DNA from: an uncultured Polaribacter sp.
GTDB taxonomy: Bacteria > Bacteroidota > Bacteroidia > Flavobacteriales > Flavobacteriaceae
Length of the DNA: 64,000 nt
Assembly (NCBI RefSeq): GCF_947503855.1
Contig: NZ_CANNFF010000001.1
Span: 124,001 to 188,000, forward strand
Direction: 5' to 3'
The position numbers and the translations under genes were made by a program. Numbering within the stretch: position 1 is the stretch's first letter; each line of letters starts with the position of its first letter. This document shows positions 29,160-38,347 of this stretch, piece after piece. Below the pieces are notes generated by a model. That model was given only the letters and a program-made list of their open reading frames with translations, was not told the DNA's origin and made no database searches.

Positions 29160-30515
29160 TTAATAAGCCTTTTCTTCTCCTTTAAACACATTTAAAACAG
29201 TTTGAATAATAATTTTAATATCTAAGAAAAAAGACCAATTTTCTATATAGAAAATATCTAAACGCACTCTATTTATAATATCAGATTTTTTAGTTATTTC
29301 TCCCCGGTAACCGCTTATTTGAGCTAAACCAGTTATACCTGGTTTTACAATATGTCTTTTTAAATAATTGTCTACATCTTTTTGGTATTCTAAAGACAAA
29401 CTCTCTAAATGTGGTCTTGGTCCAACCACACTCATATCTCCAAGTAAAACGTTTATAAATTGAGGTAACTCGTCCATACTTGTTTTCCTTAAAAAGGCTC
29501 CAATCTTAGTAACTCTAGAATCGTTTTTAGTAGCATGCACTTTATTTGCAGTTGCATTAATTTTCATTGATCGAAATTTGTAACAAACAAACTCATCTCC
29601 GTTAATACCTTCTCTTTTTTGTTTAAATATTAAAGGGCCTTTTGATTCTAATTTTACCAAAACCCATAAAATAGGTATTAACCATGAGAGTAAAAAAACA
29701 CATACAAAAAGTGAAAAAAAGACGTCAAATATTCTTTTTTTATAAAAGTTTTCTGGGAATTCAAAAGGTAATTTTTTTACATTTAATACAGTTATTGTAT
29801 CGTCATAAAATACAGTGCTTTGATTTTTACTATATAACTCATTAGACTCTGGTATTAATTTTAAAACGATGCCTTTATCTAATGCAAATTTATTTAGTTT
29901 TTTTATTTGCTCTTTATCTAAAGAAGATAAAGAGCAGTAAATTTCATCTACAATATTATTAGTTGTATATTCAACTACACTTTCTAAATTTCCTAAAAAC
30001 TCTTTACTTTTATAGGTTTTATTAGAGAAAAAACCCAAATACTTATATCCTAAATTAGATTTACTTTGAAATAACTTAATAAGTTTTTTTACTGAATCAT
30101 CATAACCAATTACTACTGTTGTTCTATAATTATTACCATATGATCTGTATTTTTTTAAAAGAAAGAGCCATAAAAATTTAATAGCTGTAATACTTATTAT
30201 AATAGCGCTAAGAATAACGAATTGGTTATTTACAACATCTCCTTCTCTAAAAGCACCAAAATATGCAAAATAACCTAAGAAAAAGATTGAAAACTGTCTT
30301 ATTAAAAGAGTTAGTATATGTAAGGCTTTTGTGTATCTATATACTTTATAAAAACCTAAAAAATAACTTGTAAAAAACCAAAACAAAGAAATGTAAGACA
30401 AAAAAGAAGTATTTAAAAATTCTTTGTCATAAATTAAATAGACTGCAAAATTAATAATAAAAATATCCAATATAATTTGGAGTGGTCTTATTAAGTAGGA
30501 GTATCTTTTTTTCAA
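29160..30515 (-). CDS. Polyprenyl-phosphate glycosylphosphotransferase (WcaJ/WbaP-like)
   Basis: A 451-residue membrane enzyme that starts each repeat unit by transferring a sugar 1-phosphate to undecaprenyl phosphate. Four N-terminal membrane helices and a Rossmann-like domain (about 120-240) precede the catalytic C-terminal domain: KRIFDVFFSLFVCVF (near 275), KQKREGINGDEFVCYKFRSM, RKTSMDELPQFINVLLGDMS and VGPRPH. The start is TTG at 30515; an in-frame stop lies 12 codons upstream with no ATG between. It is the committing step for the polysaccharide made by this operon. Confidence 0.93.
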   Translation of the reverse strand: MKKRYSYLIRPLQIILDIFIINFAVYLIYDKEFLNTSFLSYISLFWFFTSYFLGFYKVYRYTKALHILTLLIRQFSIFFLGYFAYFGAFREGDVVNNQFVILSAIIISITAIKFLWLFLLKKYRSYGNNYRTTVVIGYDDSVKKLIKLFQSKSNLGYKYLGFFSNKTYKSKEFLGNLESVVEYTTNNIVDEIYCSLSSLDKEQIKKLNKFALDKGIVLKLIPESNELYSKNQSTVFYDDTITVLNVKKLPFEFPENFYKKRIFDVFFSLFVCVFLLSWLIPILWVLVKLESKGPLIFKQKREGINGDEFVCYKFRSMKINATANKVHATKNDSRVTKIGAFLRKTSMDELPQFINVLLGDMSVVGPRPHLESLSLEYQKDVDNYLKRHIVKPGITGLAQISGYRGEITKKSDIINRVRLDIFYIENWSFFLDIKIIIQTVLNVFKGEEKAY

Positions 30516-30548
30516 GTTTGGTTCTTTTAAAAAACGATTATACTTTTG

Positions 30549-31715
30549 TTAACGAAAAACTTTAAGAATCATTTTATCTATTGTAAATATTTTTTTTGCA
30601 AGTGTTTTTTGATGCTCTGTATCTATTTCTTTATGTATTAAAAACTGCAACTTTTCTATAAGTAAATTATTATCCCATTTATTTACAACTAAGTCTATAT
30701 CTTTCTCAAAAAAGAGGTTTTCAATTTCACTATCAGCATCTGTTATTACCATAACTTTACATCCTGAAGCTAATAAATTAGGTAATTTAGAGGGTAAAGA
30801 GCCTTTGGAAGTGTTTTCTTTTTGAGGAATAATTTGAATATCACTTCTATTATATAATTCTTCTAAATTCTCTTTTTTAACTAAGTTATGAAAATGTATA
30901 TTCTTATTTTTATTTATACTCTTTAACCTTTTAATTGTTTCCCCTTCAGAAAAAAAATGAAATGCAGTGTTTTGTATTTTTTTCGATGCTTCAGAGAAAA
31001 AACTTAGAAGTTTCATTGGGTTTTGTTTTTCTCCTAAGGCTCCAGAATAAACAATATTAATCTTTGTACTATCAAAAATCGTGCTTAAATCATTGGTAAT
31101 CTTATTTTTTAAAGTGATAAAAGGATATTGAACCTCTAATTTATTTTCTTCTAAATTATATAATTTTTTGGCTTCTTTTTTCATTTCATTAGATAGAAAT
31201 AAAATTTTATCGCAAGATTGATAACATTTCTTTTCTATTTTATGAATAAAGAATTTTACAAATTTGTTTAAAAACCCAGACTTACCTTCAGAATATACCT
31301 CTTGTAAATCATGTACCATACCAACTTTTCTAATATTTTTATTTAAAAAGGGGCTGATAAAATAGAAAGCAAAACTTGGTGGAAATATTGGCATAACAAT
31401 GTCTTTTCCTTTTTGATGAACCCTTAATTTTCTCAGTACAAAAAAAGCAAAACTAAACTCTAAAATAAGTCTTCTAAAAATTGTTTTTTTTGTATAATAC
31501 ACATTAGTTCCCCCTCTAATAATTTCTACACCTTTAAGTTGTTCATTACTTTTTTTTGCTTTCCAATCTGGATAAAATGGATGAAAACATAAAACTGTAA
31601 CTTTATGTCCTTGCGCCGTCAGAGCTGTTACAAAATTGGTGTTAAATTTTCCTGTAGAAATTGGTTCTGGAAAAAAAAACGGGGAGATTAATAATATATT
31701 TTTTGTGTTAGTCAA
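30549..31715 (-). CDS. Glycosyltransferase family 4 (WbuB-like)
   Basis: A 388-residue GT-B glycosyltransferase. N-terminal ISPFFFPEPISTGKFNT and HKVTVLCFHPFYPDWK fit the WbuB/WcaI subgroup. The C-terminal donor-binding half has VYSGALGEKQNPM and KGSLPSKLPNLLASGCKVM. The TTG start at 31715 overlaps the upstream acetyltransferase gene by eight bases, which indicates tight coupling. Donor and acceptor sugars are unknown. Confidence 0.85.
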   Translation of the reverse strand: MTNTKNILLISPFFFPEPISTGKFNTNFVTALTAQGHKVTVLCFHPFYPDWKAKKSNEQLKGVEIIRGGTNVYYTKKTIFRRLILEFSFAFFVLRKLRVHQKGKDIVMPIFPPSFAFYFISPFLNKNIRKVGMVHDLQEVYSEGKSGFLNKFVKFFIHKIEKKCYQSCDKILFLSNEMKKEAKKLYNLEENKLEVQYPFITLKNKITNDLSTIFDSTKINIVYSGALGEKQNPMKLLSFFSEASKKIQNTAFHFFSEGETIKRLKSINKNKNIHFHNLVKKENLEELYNRSDIQIIPQKENTSKGSLPSKLPNLLASGCKVMVITDADSEIENLFFEKDIDLVVNKWDNNLLIEKLQFLIHKEIDTEHQKTLAKKIFTIDKMILKVFR

Positions 31716-32253
31716 TTTTTCTTTCTCTAATTATTTTTGCAGGATTGCCTACACATACTTTATTTGAAGCAATATCTTTATAAACACTACTTCTAGCACC
31801 TATAACAGTTCCTTTTCCAATAGTAATACCAGGTGCAATATACACATCTGTTGCCAACCAACATTCGTCTTCTATGGTATTTTTTTTTGCAAAAATTGGA
31901 AAATCAGATTGTAAATAATCGTGAGAGGCAGCACATATATATGATTTTTGAGAGATTACTACATTTTTACCAATCTCTATTTCTCCTAAAGAATATAAAA
32001 CAACATCATCTCCAATCCAAGAATAATCTCCAATAGCAACTTTCCAAGGATAGGTTACTCTAACAGTTGGTCTAATAATTACGTTTTTTCCAATTTTTGC
32101 ACCAAATAGTCTTAATAAAAACCGTCTAAAACCATACATAAATTGTGGTGACATTCTAAAGAATATACCTTGTACAATCCACCATAATTGTACCACAAAA
32201 GCATTTTTGCCTCTAAAATTTTTTGGTAATTTAAAAGTGTTCAGTTTTTGCAC
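31708..32253 (-). CDS. Hexapeptide-repeat acetyltransferase, WcaF-like
   Basis: A 181-residue left-handed beta-helix acetyltransferase that uses acetyl-CoA to O-acetylate a glycan residue. It matches the colanic-acid WcaF type: LWWIVQGIFFRMSPQFMYGFRRFLLRL at the N-terminus, hexapeptide repeats (IGKNVIIRPTVRV, IGDYSWIGDD), the catalytic His in CAASHDYLQSDFP, and CVGNPAKII at the end. The GTG start at 32253 overlaps the upstream glycosyltransferase gene by 23 bases. Confidence 0.9.
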   Translation of the reverse strand: MQKLNTFKLPKNFRGKNAFVVQLWWIVQGIFFRMSPQFMYGFRRFLLRLFGAKIGKNVIIRPTVRVTYPWKVAIGDYSWIGDDVVLYSLGEIEIGKNVVISQKSYICAASHDYLQSDFPIFAKKNTIEDECWLATDVYIAPGITIGKGTVIGARSSVYKDIASNKVCVGNPAKIIRERKID

Positions 32254-33337
32254 TATTATTTATAATCTTTAAAAATTCTGATTCAAATATATCAACGGTA
32301 AAGTTATTAATAAAATATGTTTTATTGTACTCACTTATTTGTTTAATTTTAGATCTATTTTCATCTAAATAAGTAAAAAATTCAACTAATTCGTCTACTT
32401 TATTAGTTTCCATTAAAAAACCATTTTTCTCGTGTTTAATGATATCTGGTATTCCTGCATGTTTTGTTGAAATAATTACATTACTTGTAGCCATAGCTTC
32501 TAAAATTGAAATAGGTTGACCTTCCATTTTATAAAAAGTAGGCAAAACAAAAATTGTACTCCAATTTAACAATTCTCTTTTTTCTATCCCTTTTACAATA
32601 CCTAAATATTGAGTATTTTTAAGGCTACTAATTTTATTTCTTATAATTTCTTTTAAATTTTCATCTATATTACCAGCAATTTTTGCAGAATAAGAAATTT
32701 TTTTTTCTTCTAAAATTATTAGGGCATCTAAAAGTTGTAAAATTCCTTTTTCCTCCATTAAATTACTTAAATAGCAAATTTTAAGTTCTCTAAAAGATTT
32801 TTCTTCTGTGTGATAATATAGAAAGTCTTGAGCAAAATTATTTAGTACATGAATGTTTTCAGTTTTAAGAAATGGGCTTAAATTATTTTTTAATGACCTA
32901 GACAAAATAATTCCTTTGGTAAACTTTGATATTAAAAAATAAAAAAACTTCTTTTTTATCCCTGACAATTCTGAGTATTGTTTTCCTAAATAATTACCAT
33001 GAACATGTATAATAATTTCTTTTTTTAAAATTGAAGAAAGTAAAATAAACAGTGTATACTTTGCAATTCCAAAAAATGTTTGGCCTGGTGTTATATAGAT
33101 AATATCATTCTTAAAAACCTTTAAGGCTTTCACATTAATTTTCACGAAAAATAATGCTTTTTTAATAGAAAAACTTCCAATTGCATCTTCAAAAACTGGG
33201 TAAGAAGTATTTACAAAATCGGCCTTATAACTTTTGGATGATTCTAAATTTTCTAATACAATTTTGTTTGCTAAAGAAACACCAGAAACTGGATCTGGAA
33301 AAGGGCCTACTAATAAAAATTTATTTTTGTTTTTCAT
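32231..33337 (-). CDS. Glycosyltransferase family 4
   Basis: A 368-residue GT-B enzyme. The N-terminus VGPFPDPVSGVSLANKIVLENL is typical of GT4 proteins. The donor site is in GIVKGIEKRELL...VLPTFYKMEGQPISILEAMAT, with the E-x7-E pattern. ATG start at 33337. It overlaps the ligase gene by 17 bases upstream and the acetyltransferase gene by 23 downstream. Substrates cannot be told. Confidence 0.88.
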   Translation of the reverse strand: MKNKNKFLLVGPFPDPVSGVSLANKIVLENLESSKSYKADFVNTSYPVFEDAIGSFSIKKALFFVKINVKALKVFKNDIIYITPGQTFFGIAKYTLFILLSSILKKEIIIHVHGNYLGKQYSELSGIKKKFFYFLISKFTKGIILSRSLKNNLSPFLKTENIHVLNNFAQDFLYYHTEEKSFRELKICYLSNLMEEKGILQLLDALIILEEKKISYSAKIAGNIDENLKEIIRNKISSLKNTQYLGIVKGIEKRELLNWSTIFVLPTFYKMEGQPISILEAMATSNVIISTKHAGIPDIIKHEKNGFLMETNKVDELVEFFTYLDENRSKIKQISEYNKTYFINNFTVDIFESEFLKIINNSAKTEHF

Positions 33338-34547
33338 TTAAAACAGCATAAAAGGCAAAATAATTAATAAAAAGAGAGAAAAATAGAATTCCATTTTGTC
33401 TATCTAAAATATTTTCAACAAACATAAGTAATATAAAAAAAACTATTAATGATGCGTGTTCAAAAGAATTTTGAAAAGCTATTTTTAAATTTTTAAAAAT
33501 AAAAAACAAAAAAAATACTAAGCCAAATAACCCTGCATTTAATGCATATCCTAAATACTGATTATGAGAGTTATAATTTTTACTGTTAAAAAAATTAATA
33601 GTATTCTCTTTTTGAAATAACACATCTTCACCTGCACCAATACCATAACCAAAATATGGTTTTTCTTTAATTAATGGTATAGAAGTTTTATAAATATTTA
33701 TTCTAAGGTTAGATGAACTTTTATTATTGTTACTATTAACAAAACTAACCAAATCTTTAAATCTGTTTGATATATCTGGTACAAAATTATATACAGAGAT
33801 CCCCAATATAAAAATTGACAAAAAAGCTATTAATTTAATTTTAATCTTTATCTTTTTATTAAAAAAAAGGTACAATAAAAAAATACCTGTCATTAAAAAA
33901 ATAGCACTTTTTCTTGATAAAAGCAACAGATGAACAATAAGAATTATATTCCCTAAAAGAACATAAATTTTAAACTTGTTAACTCTAAACAAACTAATAG
34001 AAAACAACAAAGCTATTGATGTGTATAGAGATGCATAAATAGGATGAATAGAATATTTACCTAATTGAAAAATAATTCGATAACTGTAATTTAAAAAATA
34101 ATTTTCTGTTACATATCCTTTATAAAGGAAATATAAAAAAATAACTATAAAAAGGAATAATGTACTTGAATAATAGAACAATTTCCCGAGAAATAAGCAT
34201 CTATTTGTGTAAATCTTTTTATTTGATTTTAGTAAATAAAAAGAAAATGGAAAAAGAAATAAAGGCAATAATCTTAACAAAAGTATTTTTCCATAAGTAA
34301 AATTACTTGTATAAAACATACTTAACAAAACAACCAAAAACGGAATACTATTCATAAAAAAAATAGAAATACCTTTCTTATGGTTAAACATTCTATCTTT
34401 TTTGAAAAAATAAATTATTGAAAAAAGACAGAACAATCCTAACATAGAAGGCTTTACGTTATCTGGGTAAATAGGAAACAAAAAAAGATTTAGGAACAAT
34501 AACTTAATTGAATTATCTAAAAAACTAGCATTAAAAAACTTTACCAT
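33321..34547 (-). CDS. O-antigen ligase/polymerase family membrane protein
   Basis: A 408-residue inner-membrane protein with about eleven hydrophobic segments and a large periplasmic loop (about 240-310). The loop has the Wzy_C-type motif LRINIYKTSIPLIKEKPYFG, YGIGAGE and SHNQYLG. Members either ligate O-antigen to lipid A-core (WaaL) or polymerise repeat units. Another polymerase-type protein is encoded next to it, so one is probably Wzy and the other the ligase. It is one of the most AT-rich genes of the window, as is usual for these genes. Confidence 0.8.
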   Translation of the reverse strand: MVKFFNASFLDNSIKLLFLNLFLFPIYPDNVKPSMLGLFCLFSIIYFFKKDRMFNHKKGISIFFMNSIPFLVVLLSMFYTSNFTYGKILLLRLLPLFLFPFSFYLLKSNKKIYTNRCLFLGKLFYYSSTLFLFIVIFLYFLYKGYVTENYFLNYSYRIIFQLGKYSIHPIYASLYTSIALLFSISLFRVNKFKIYVLLGNIILIVHLLLLSRKSAIFLMTGIFLLYLFFNKKIKIKIKLIAFLSIFILGISVYNFVPDISNRFKDLVSFVNSNNNKSSSNLRINIYKTSIPLIKEKPYFGYGIGAGEDVLFQKENTINFFNSKNYNSHNQYLGYALNAGLFGLVFFLFFIFKNLKIAFQNSFEHASLIVFFILLMFVENILDRQNGILFFSLFINYFAFYAVLNEKQK

Positions 34548-35926
34548 AATTTTATCCCTTTAAAAGCAAGAACAACCATTTTAGGAATTACGTAGATTCC
34601 GAAACCTACTAATATAAATTGTGAAAAACCGTTTGTAAAATCTCCTCTTAGAAAATAGATTAAATGTATTGCAATAAAAAAAGCAAATGTCTTTTTTAAA
34701 TAATCATCAGACTTTAAAAATAATATCGCTTTTGTTAGTAAAAATGCTAAGATAAAGGCGAACAAAATAATACCAAAAACCCCAAAATTTAAATAAGCTT
34801 CTGAGATAAATGGGTTAGATAAGTTGTTAAACCAAAAATCATGATTTTCTATTAAATAATCTCCAACAACTTGACCTGTTGTATGAGGCTTAGTTTGCCA
34901 AATAGATCTTGGTACAAAAAATAAAAATGCTCCTGACAGTTGTTCTCCTAGACTAAAACCTTCTAAAGAAACATATTCTATTGTTGCCAAAAAATTAGCG
35001 TATGTATCAAAATTTAATGTGTCAAAATTACTCATTAATACATCTCCCTTAAAAGATTTAAACAAAATTGACGGATTCTTTATTACTTCAGAAAAAGAAG
35101 AGTTTACATGTGTAAAAACTGCTAATAGCGGCATTAAAAAAATTAAACTAAAATACAAAACAAGGGTTGTTTTAATATTTGAGTTTAATAATTTAGGTAT
35201 AAATAAAAATATGAGACAAAAATAGATAGGTCCTAAACCAGACCTTTTTTCCATAAAAGGATTTTTAAACACTACTATTAAAAGTAAAAAAACACATATA
35301 GAAACCAAAATAGTCATCCAATTTATTGCATTTCTATTTTTCTTTTTAAAATACATCACACACATTGCTACACCTGCTAACGGTACAGAAAATAATACTT
35401 TAGAAATTATAATTTTAATTGACTTATTATTATCATATTGTAACTTCCAAGTTGGTGTCATTAACTTTTCTTGAATATAATCTATATTAAAAACTAAAAT
35501 AAGAATAGATAAAACTAAAATCACCAAAATATCAAAAGGAAGTTTTTTTTTAATTTGATAATCTATTACAGTTTTATGCTGTTTTTTAAAGACAATATAA
35601 CTTACAAAAAAGGTTATATTAAATAATAAAATATAAATATTAGCTCTTATAGCTTCTGCCCAGTGATAAGGAAAGTTATTGACATAAGTTTCAGTTTCTG
35701 TATAAATTTGAGCTAATGGAGCTATTATAAAAAAGAGTAAATTAAATATTAAATATGCTGAAATAAATGGTGAAAAATCTTTCTCTAAAAAAAAATGATA
35801 ATACATAATTACCATAATTACTATATAATTTACAAAAAAAGATAGCAATGTTACAAAAGTAACATCAGCAATAAAAAACTGAATACCTGTAAAAAAGAAG
35901 AATAGTAAAAATATAAAATTTCTCAA
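34541..35926 (-). CDS. Oligosaccharide repeat-unit polymerase (Wzy-like)
   Basis: A 461-residue integral membrane protein with about twelve predicted helices and a periplasmic loop containing FVPRSIWQTKPHTTGQVVGDYL, a known feature of the repeat-unit polymerase family. It should join lipid-linked repeat units on the periplasmic face. The start is a TTG at 35926 (M-R-N-F). It overlaps the ligase-type gene by seven bases and lies one base after the flippase gene. Confidence 0.82.
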   Translation of the reverse strand: MRNFIFLLFFFFTGIQFFIADVTFVTLLSFFVNYIVIMVIMYYHFFLEKDFSPFISAYLIFNLLFFIIAPLAQIYTETETYVNNFPYHWAEAIRANIYILLFNITFFVSYIVFKKQHKTVIDYQIKKKLPFDILVILVLSILILVFNIDYIQEKLMTPTWKLQYDNNKSIKIIISKVLFSVPLAGVAMCVMYFKKKNRNAINWMTILVSICVFLLLIVVFKNPFMEKRSGLGPIYFCLIFLFIPKLLNSNIKTTLVLYFSLIFLMPLLAVFTHVNSSFSEVIKNPSILFKSFKGDVLMSNFDTLNFDTYANFLATIEYVSLEGFSLGEQLSGAFLFFVPRSIWQTKPHTTGQVVGDYLIENHDFWFNNLSNPFISEAYLNFGVFGIILFAFILAFLLTKAILFLKSDDYLKKTFAFFIAIHLIYFLRGDFTNGFSQFILVGFGIYVIPKMVVLAFKGIKLW

Positions 35927-35927
35927 T

Positions 35928-37184
35928 TTAATTAAATTTAAACAGTGTTAAGGTTTTTTTCTTAAATGAAAAATAAATCCTTATTAATGCCATTAAAACA
36001 TCTCCAAAAACTCTAAGATAAATTAAATTCCAAAAGTTTAATTTATCAAAGAAATATAAAAGAATTAAAACTAAGATATAAATTATAGATGTAAAGATTA
36101 AAGAAAAGTTATACTCTTTATAAAACCCGAATGCCACCAAAGAACAAGTTCCCAAGACAAAGGTTAACGCTACAAAAGGAGAGAGTATTGACAAAAATTC
36201 TAATACTGGAGAAAATTGAAGCATTTCTTGTCCTCCAATTAAAATCATCAAATAATCTGAAAGCAAATAAGTTACTAAGCCAACAAGACAACCTATAACT
36301 AATGAAGCAAAAACAATCTTTTTAAGCATTTTTTTATTTTTAGTTCTAGATATTGTTGGAAAAACTGCTTGTTGTAACATTTCAAAAGGTATAACCCCTA
36401 ACATTACAATTTTTAAACTTGAATCAAAACCAGCAACTTGTTCTAGTTCACAAAACTTACCAATAAAAAAAATGGTTCCAAAGTTAAAAACAAGAGACAA
36501 AAACCTTCCAATAAAAAAGGGTAAAGATTCTTTAAAATAGGTCTTTAGCTTCAAAAAAGAAACCTTAATTAGCTTTATTTTATATTTCTTAAATAACAAA
36601 TAGAACCCTAAACCCCCCATTAATATTGACGACAAGATAAAAAACCAAATATAAACAGTAATACTTTGTCCTTTTTTAACAAAAAAAATGGTACCTAATA
36701 ATAAAAATAATCTTGATAAGAAAACAATTATTGTTGCTGGTTTTAGGTTTTCTACTCCTTGAAAAAACCAAATAGGAAATAATACTTCTCCTAAACCACA
36801 AAACATAAATAATAATAGTATGTTTTTATAAATGTTAAACATCTCAAATTGACCTAACAAAAAGATACAAACTACAGATATTAGAAATAAAATTGTTTTA
36901 ATAATAAAAATTGAAGATACTATTTCATTAATACTTTCAGTTTTCTTTCGATTTTCAACAATATACTTAGCTGCATAAATGTTAAATCCAAAATTTATTA
37001 TCATTATAAAATACTGAATAACAGAATCTAACCAAGTTAATAATCCATATTTTTCATTACCTAGAACTCTAATTAAATATGCAGCTAAAATTACTTTAAT
37101 CCCAATATTTAAAACTTTCATTACTGTTAAGTAAGAAAAGTTTTTTAAAATTGTTTTGTGATCTATATTTAAGTTTTTTAACAT
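35928..37184 (-). CDS. Polysaccharide flippase (Wzx-like)
   Basis: A 418-residue MOP-superfamily protein with about twelve transmembrane helices, which turns undecaprenyl-linked repeat units to the periplasmic face. The N-terminus NFSYLTVMKVLNIGIKVILAAYL and VLGNEKYGLLTWLDSV is typical of the family (helix 1, then a G-x-x-x-YG loop). The ATG at 37184 directly follows the stop of the CDP-glycerol transferase gene. Confidence 0.9.
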   Translation of the reverse strand: MLKNLNIDHKTILKNFSYLTVMKVLNIGIKVILAAYLIRVLGNEKYGLLTWLDSVIQYFIMIINFGFNIYAAKYIVENRKKTESINEIVSSIFIIKTILFLISVVCIFLLGQFEMFNIYKNILLLFMFCGLGEVLFPIWFFQGVENLKPATIIVFLSRLFLLLGTIFFVKKGQSITVYIWFFILSSILMGGLGFYLLFKKYKIKLIKVSFLKLKTYFKESLPFFIGRFLSLVFNFGTIFFIGKFCELEQVAGFDSSLKIVMLGVIPFEMLQQAVFPTISRTKNKKMLKKIVFASLVIGCLVGLVTYLLSDYLMILIGGQEMLQFSPVLEFLSILSPFVALTFVLGTCSLVAFGFYKEYNFSLIFTSIIYILVLILLYFFDKLNFWNLIYLRVFGDVLMALIRIYFSFKKKTLTLFKFN

Positions 37185-37185
37185 T

Positions 37186-38337
37186 CTAATTTAAAATAGA
37201 ATTAAATGTTTTTTCTGAAAATGAATTCTGTTCTTCATGAAAAATGTTCTTTACCACATTTCTTTGTTTTTCAAAATCATCAGATTTATTTATAAAAAGC
37301 TTTTCTAAATAAAATAATAATTCTTTGCTATTTGCTATAAATTCACCTGGCATCAATTTTTTTGGGTTGTCAAAAACAAACCCTCTTGAATTTAAATATT
37401 CTTGGTAATCAGATATTACAAAACCTATTGGTTTATTTAACAATAAGAAATCTATATATATTGATGAAAAATCTGTTAATAATAAATCAACAGAATTTAA
37501 AACTGAATAAAGAGAAATTCCTTTTTCGACAAAATTTGAATTATCAATTATTGATAAATGCGAATATTCTTTAAAATCTTTTGGCTTTAACACATCCATA
37601 GGATGTAATTTAATAACACATAAAGATTTTAATTTAGATAAAAACACATTTAATTCATTTAGAAATGATTCATTTAAAAATTCATTCATTCCATCTATCT
37701 CACCATCTACTCTTATATCTCCAATAGTAGACTTTCTATAAGTTGGCATCCAAAGTATGGTGTTTGCAAACGTATTTTGTTTTTCTGAAATAACATCTAA
37801 AAAGGTAAATTTATCTGATAAAATAAAATCGTTTCTTGGTAAACCTGATATTATTACCTGATCTTCATTTAATTTAAATGCACCTTGCATTATTTTACTA
37901 AACTTTTTAGAAGTTGCAATGGTAAAATTAGATTTTGGAACAAGAGTATTATTATCTAAATGACCAATTCTTTTTAATGGCATGCCGTGCCATAAATTTA
38001 TATTAAGTTGATTTTTAAGAAGTGGTAATTTATTATACACTCCATGTGTATGAAATACATATTTAGAGGTAAAAAAAAAGAACAACCCCTTACATGAACT
38101 TTTTTTTAGAATCTTATAATTTTTAGAAGTTGTATAGTTTTTTATTAAAACTTCATATTTATCTTTCTGTTTTAACTTGTCTACTAACCAAATATTAGTG
38201 TACTCTTTTTTGGTATTTATCATATAACAAAACATCGCAAAACTATTATCAGATATATCTGGAAAACTTACATACACAACATTCTTTACGTTCTTTTTTA
38301 AAAAAAAACTAAAGAGTTTTACAACTTGTTTTATCAT
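37186..38337 (-). CDS. CDP-glycerol glycerophosphotransferase family protein (TagB/TagF-like)
   Basis: A 383-residue enzyme of the TagB/TagF family, which transfers glycerol phosphate from CDP-glycerol onto a glycan or polymer. Signatures: NLWHGMPLKRIG (about 128-139), ISGLPRNDFIL, WMPTYRKS (about 205-212) and LLLTDFSSIYIDFLLLNKPIGFV (about 296-318). The upstream neighbour encodes the cytidylyltransferase domain that makes CDP-glycerol, so supply and use are adjacent. The glycan made here probably carries glycerol phosphate. Confidence 0.88.
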   Translation of the reverse strand: MIKQVVKLFSFFLKKNVKNVVYVSFPDISDNSFAMFCYMINTKKEYTNIWLVDKLKQKDKYEVLIKNYTTSKNYKILKKSSCKGLFFFFTSKYVFHTHGVYNKLPLLKNQLNINLWHGMPLKRIGHLDNNTLVPKSNFTIATSKKFSKIMQGAFKLNEDQVIISGLPRNDFILSDKFTFLDVISEKQNTFANTILWMPTYRKSTIGDIRVDGEIDGMNEFLNESFLNELNVFLSKLKSLCVIKLHPMDVLKPKDFKEYSHLSIIDNSNFVEKGISLYSVLNSVDLLLTDFSSIYIDFLLLNKPIGFVISDYQEYLNSRGFVFDNPKKLMPGEFIANSKELLFYLEKLFINKSDDFEKQRNVVKNIFHEEQNSFSEKTFNSILN

Positions 38338-38347
38338 TTATTTTTTT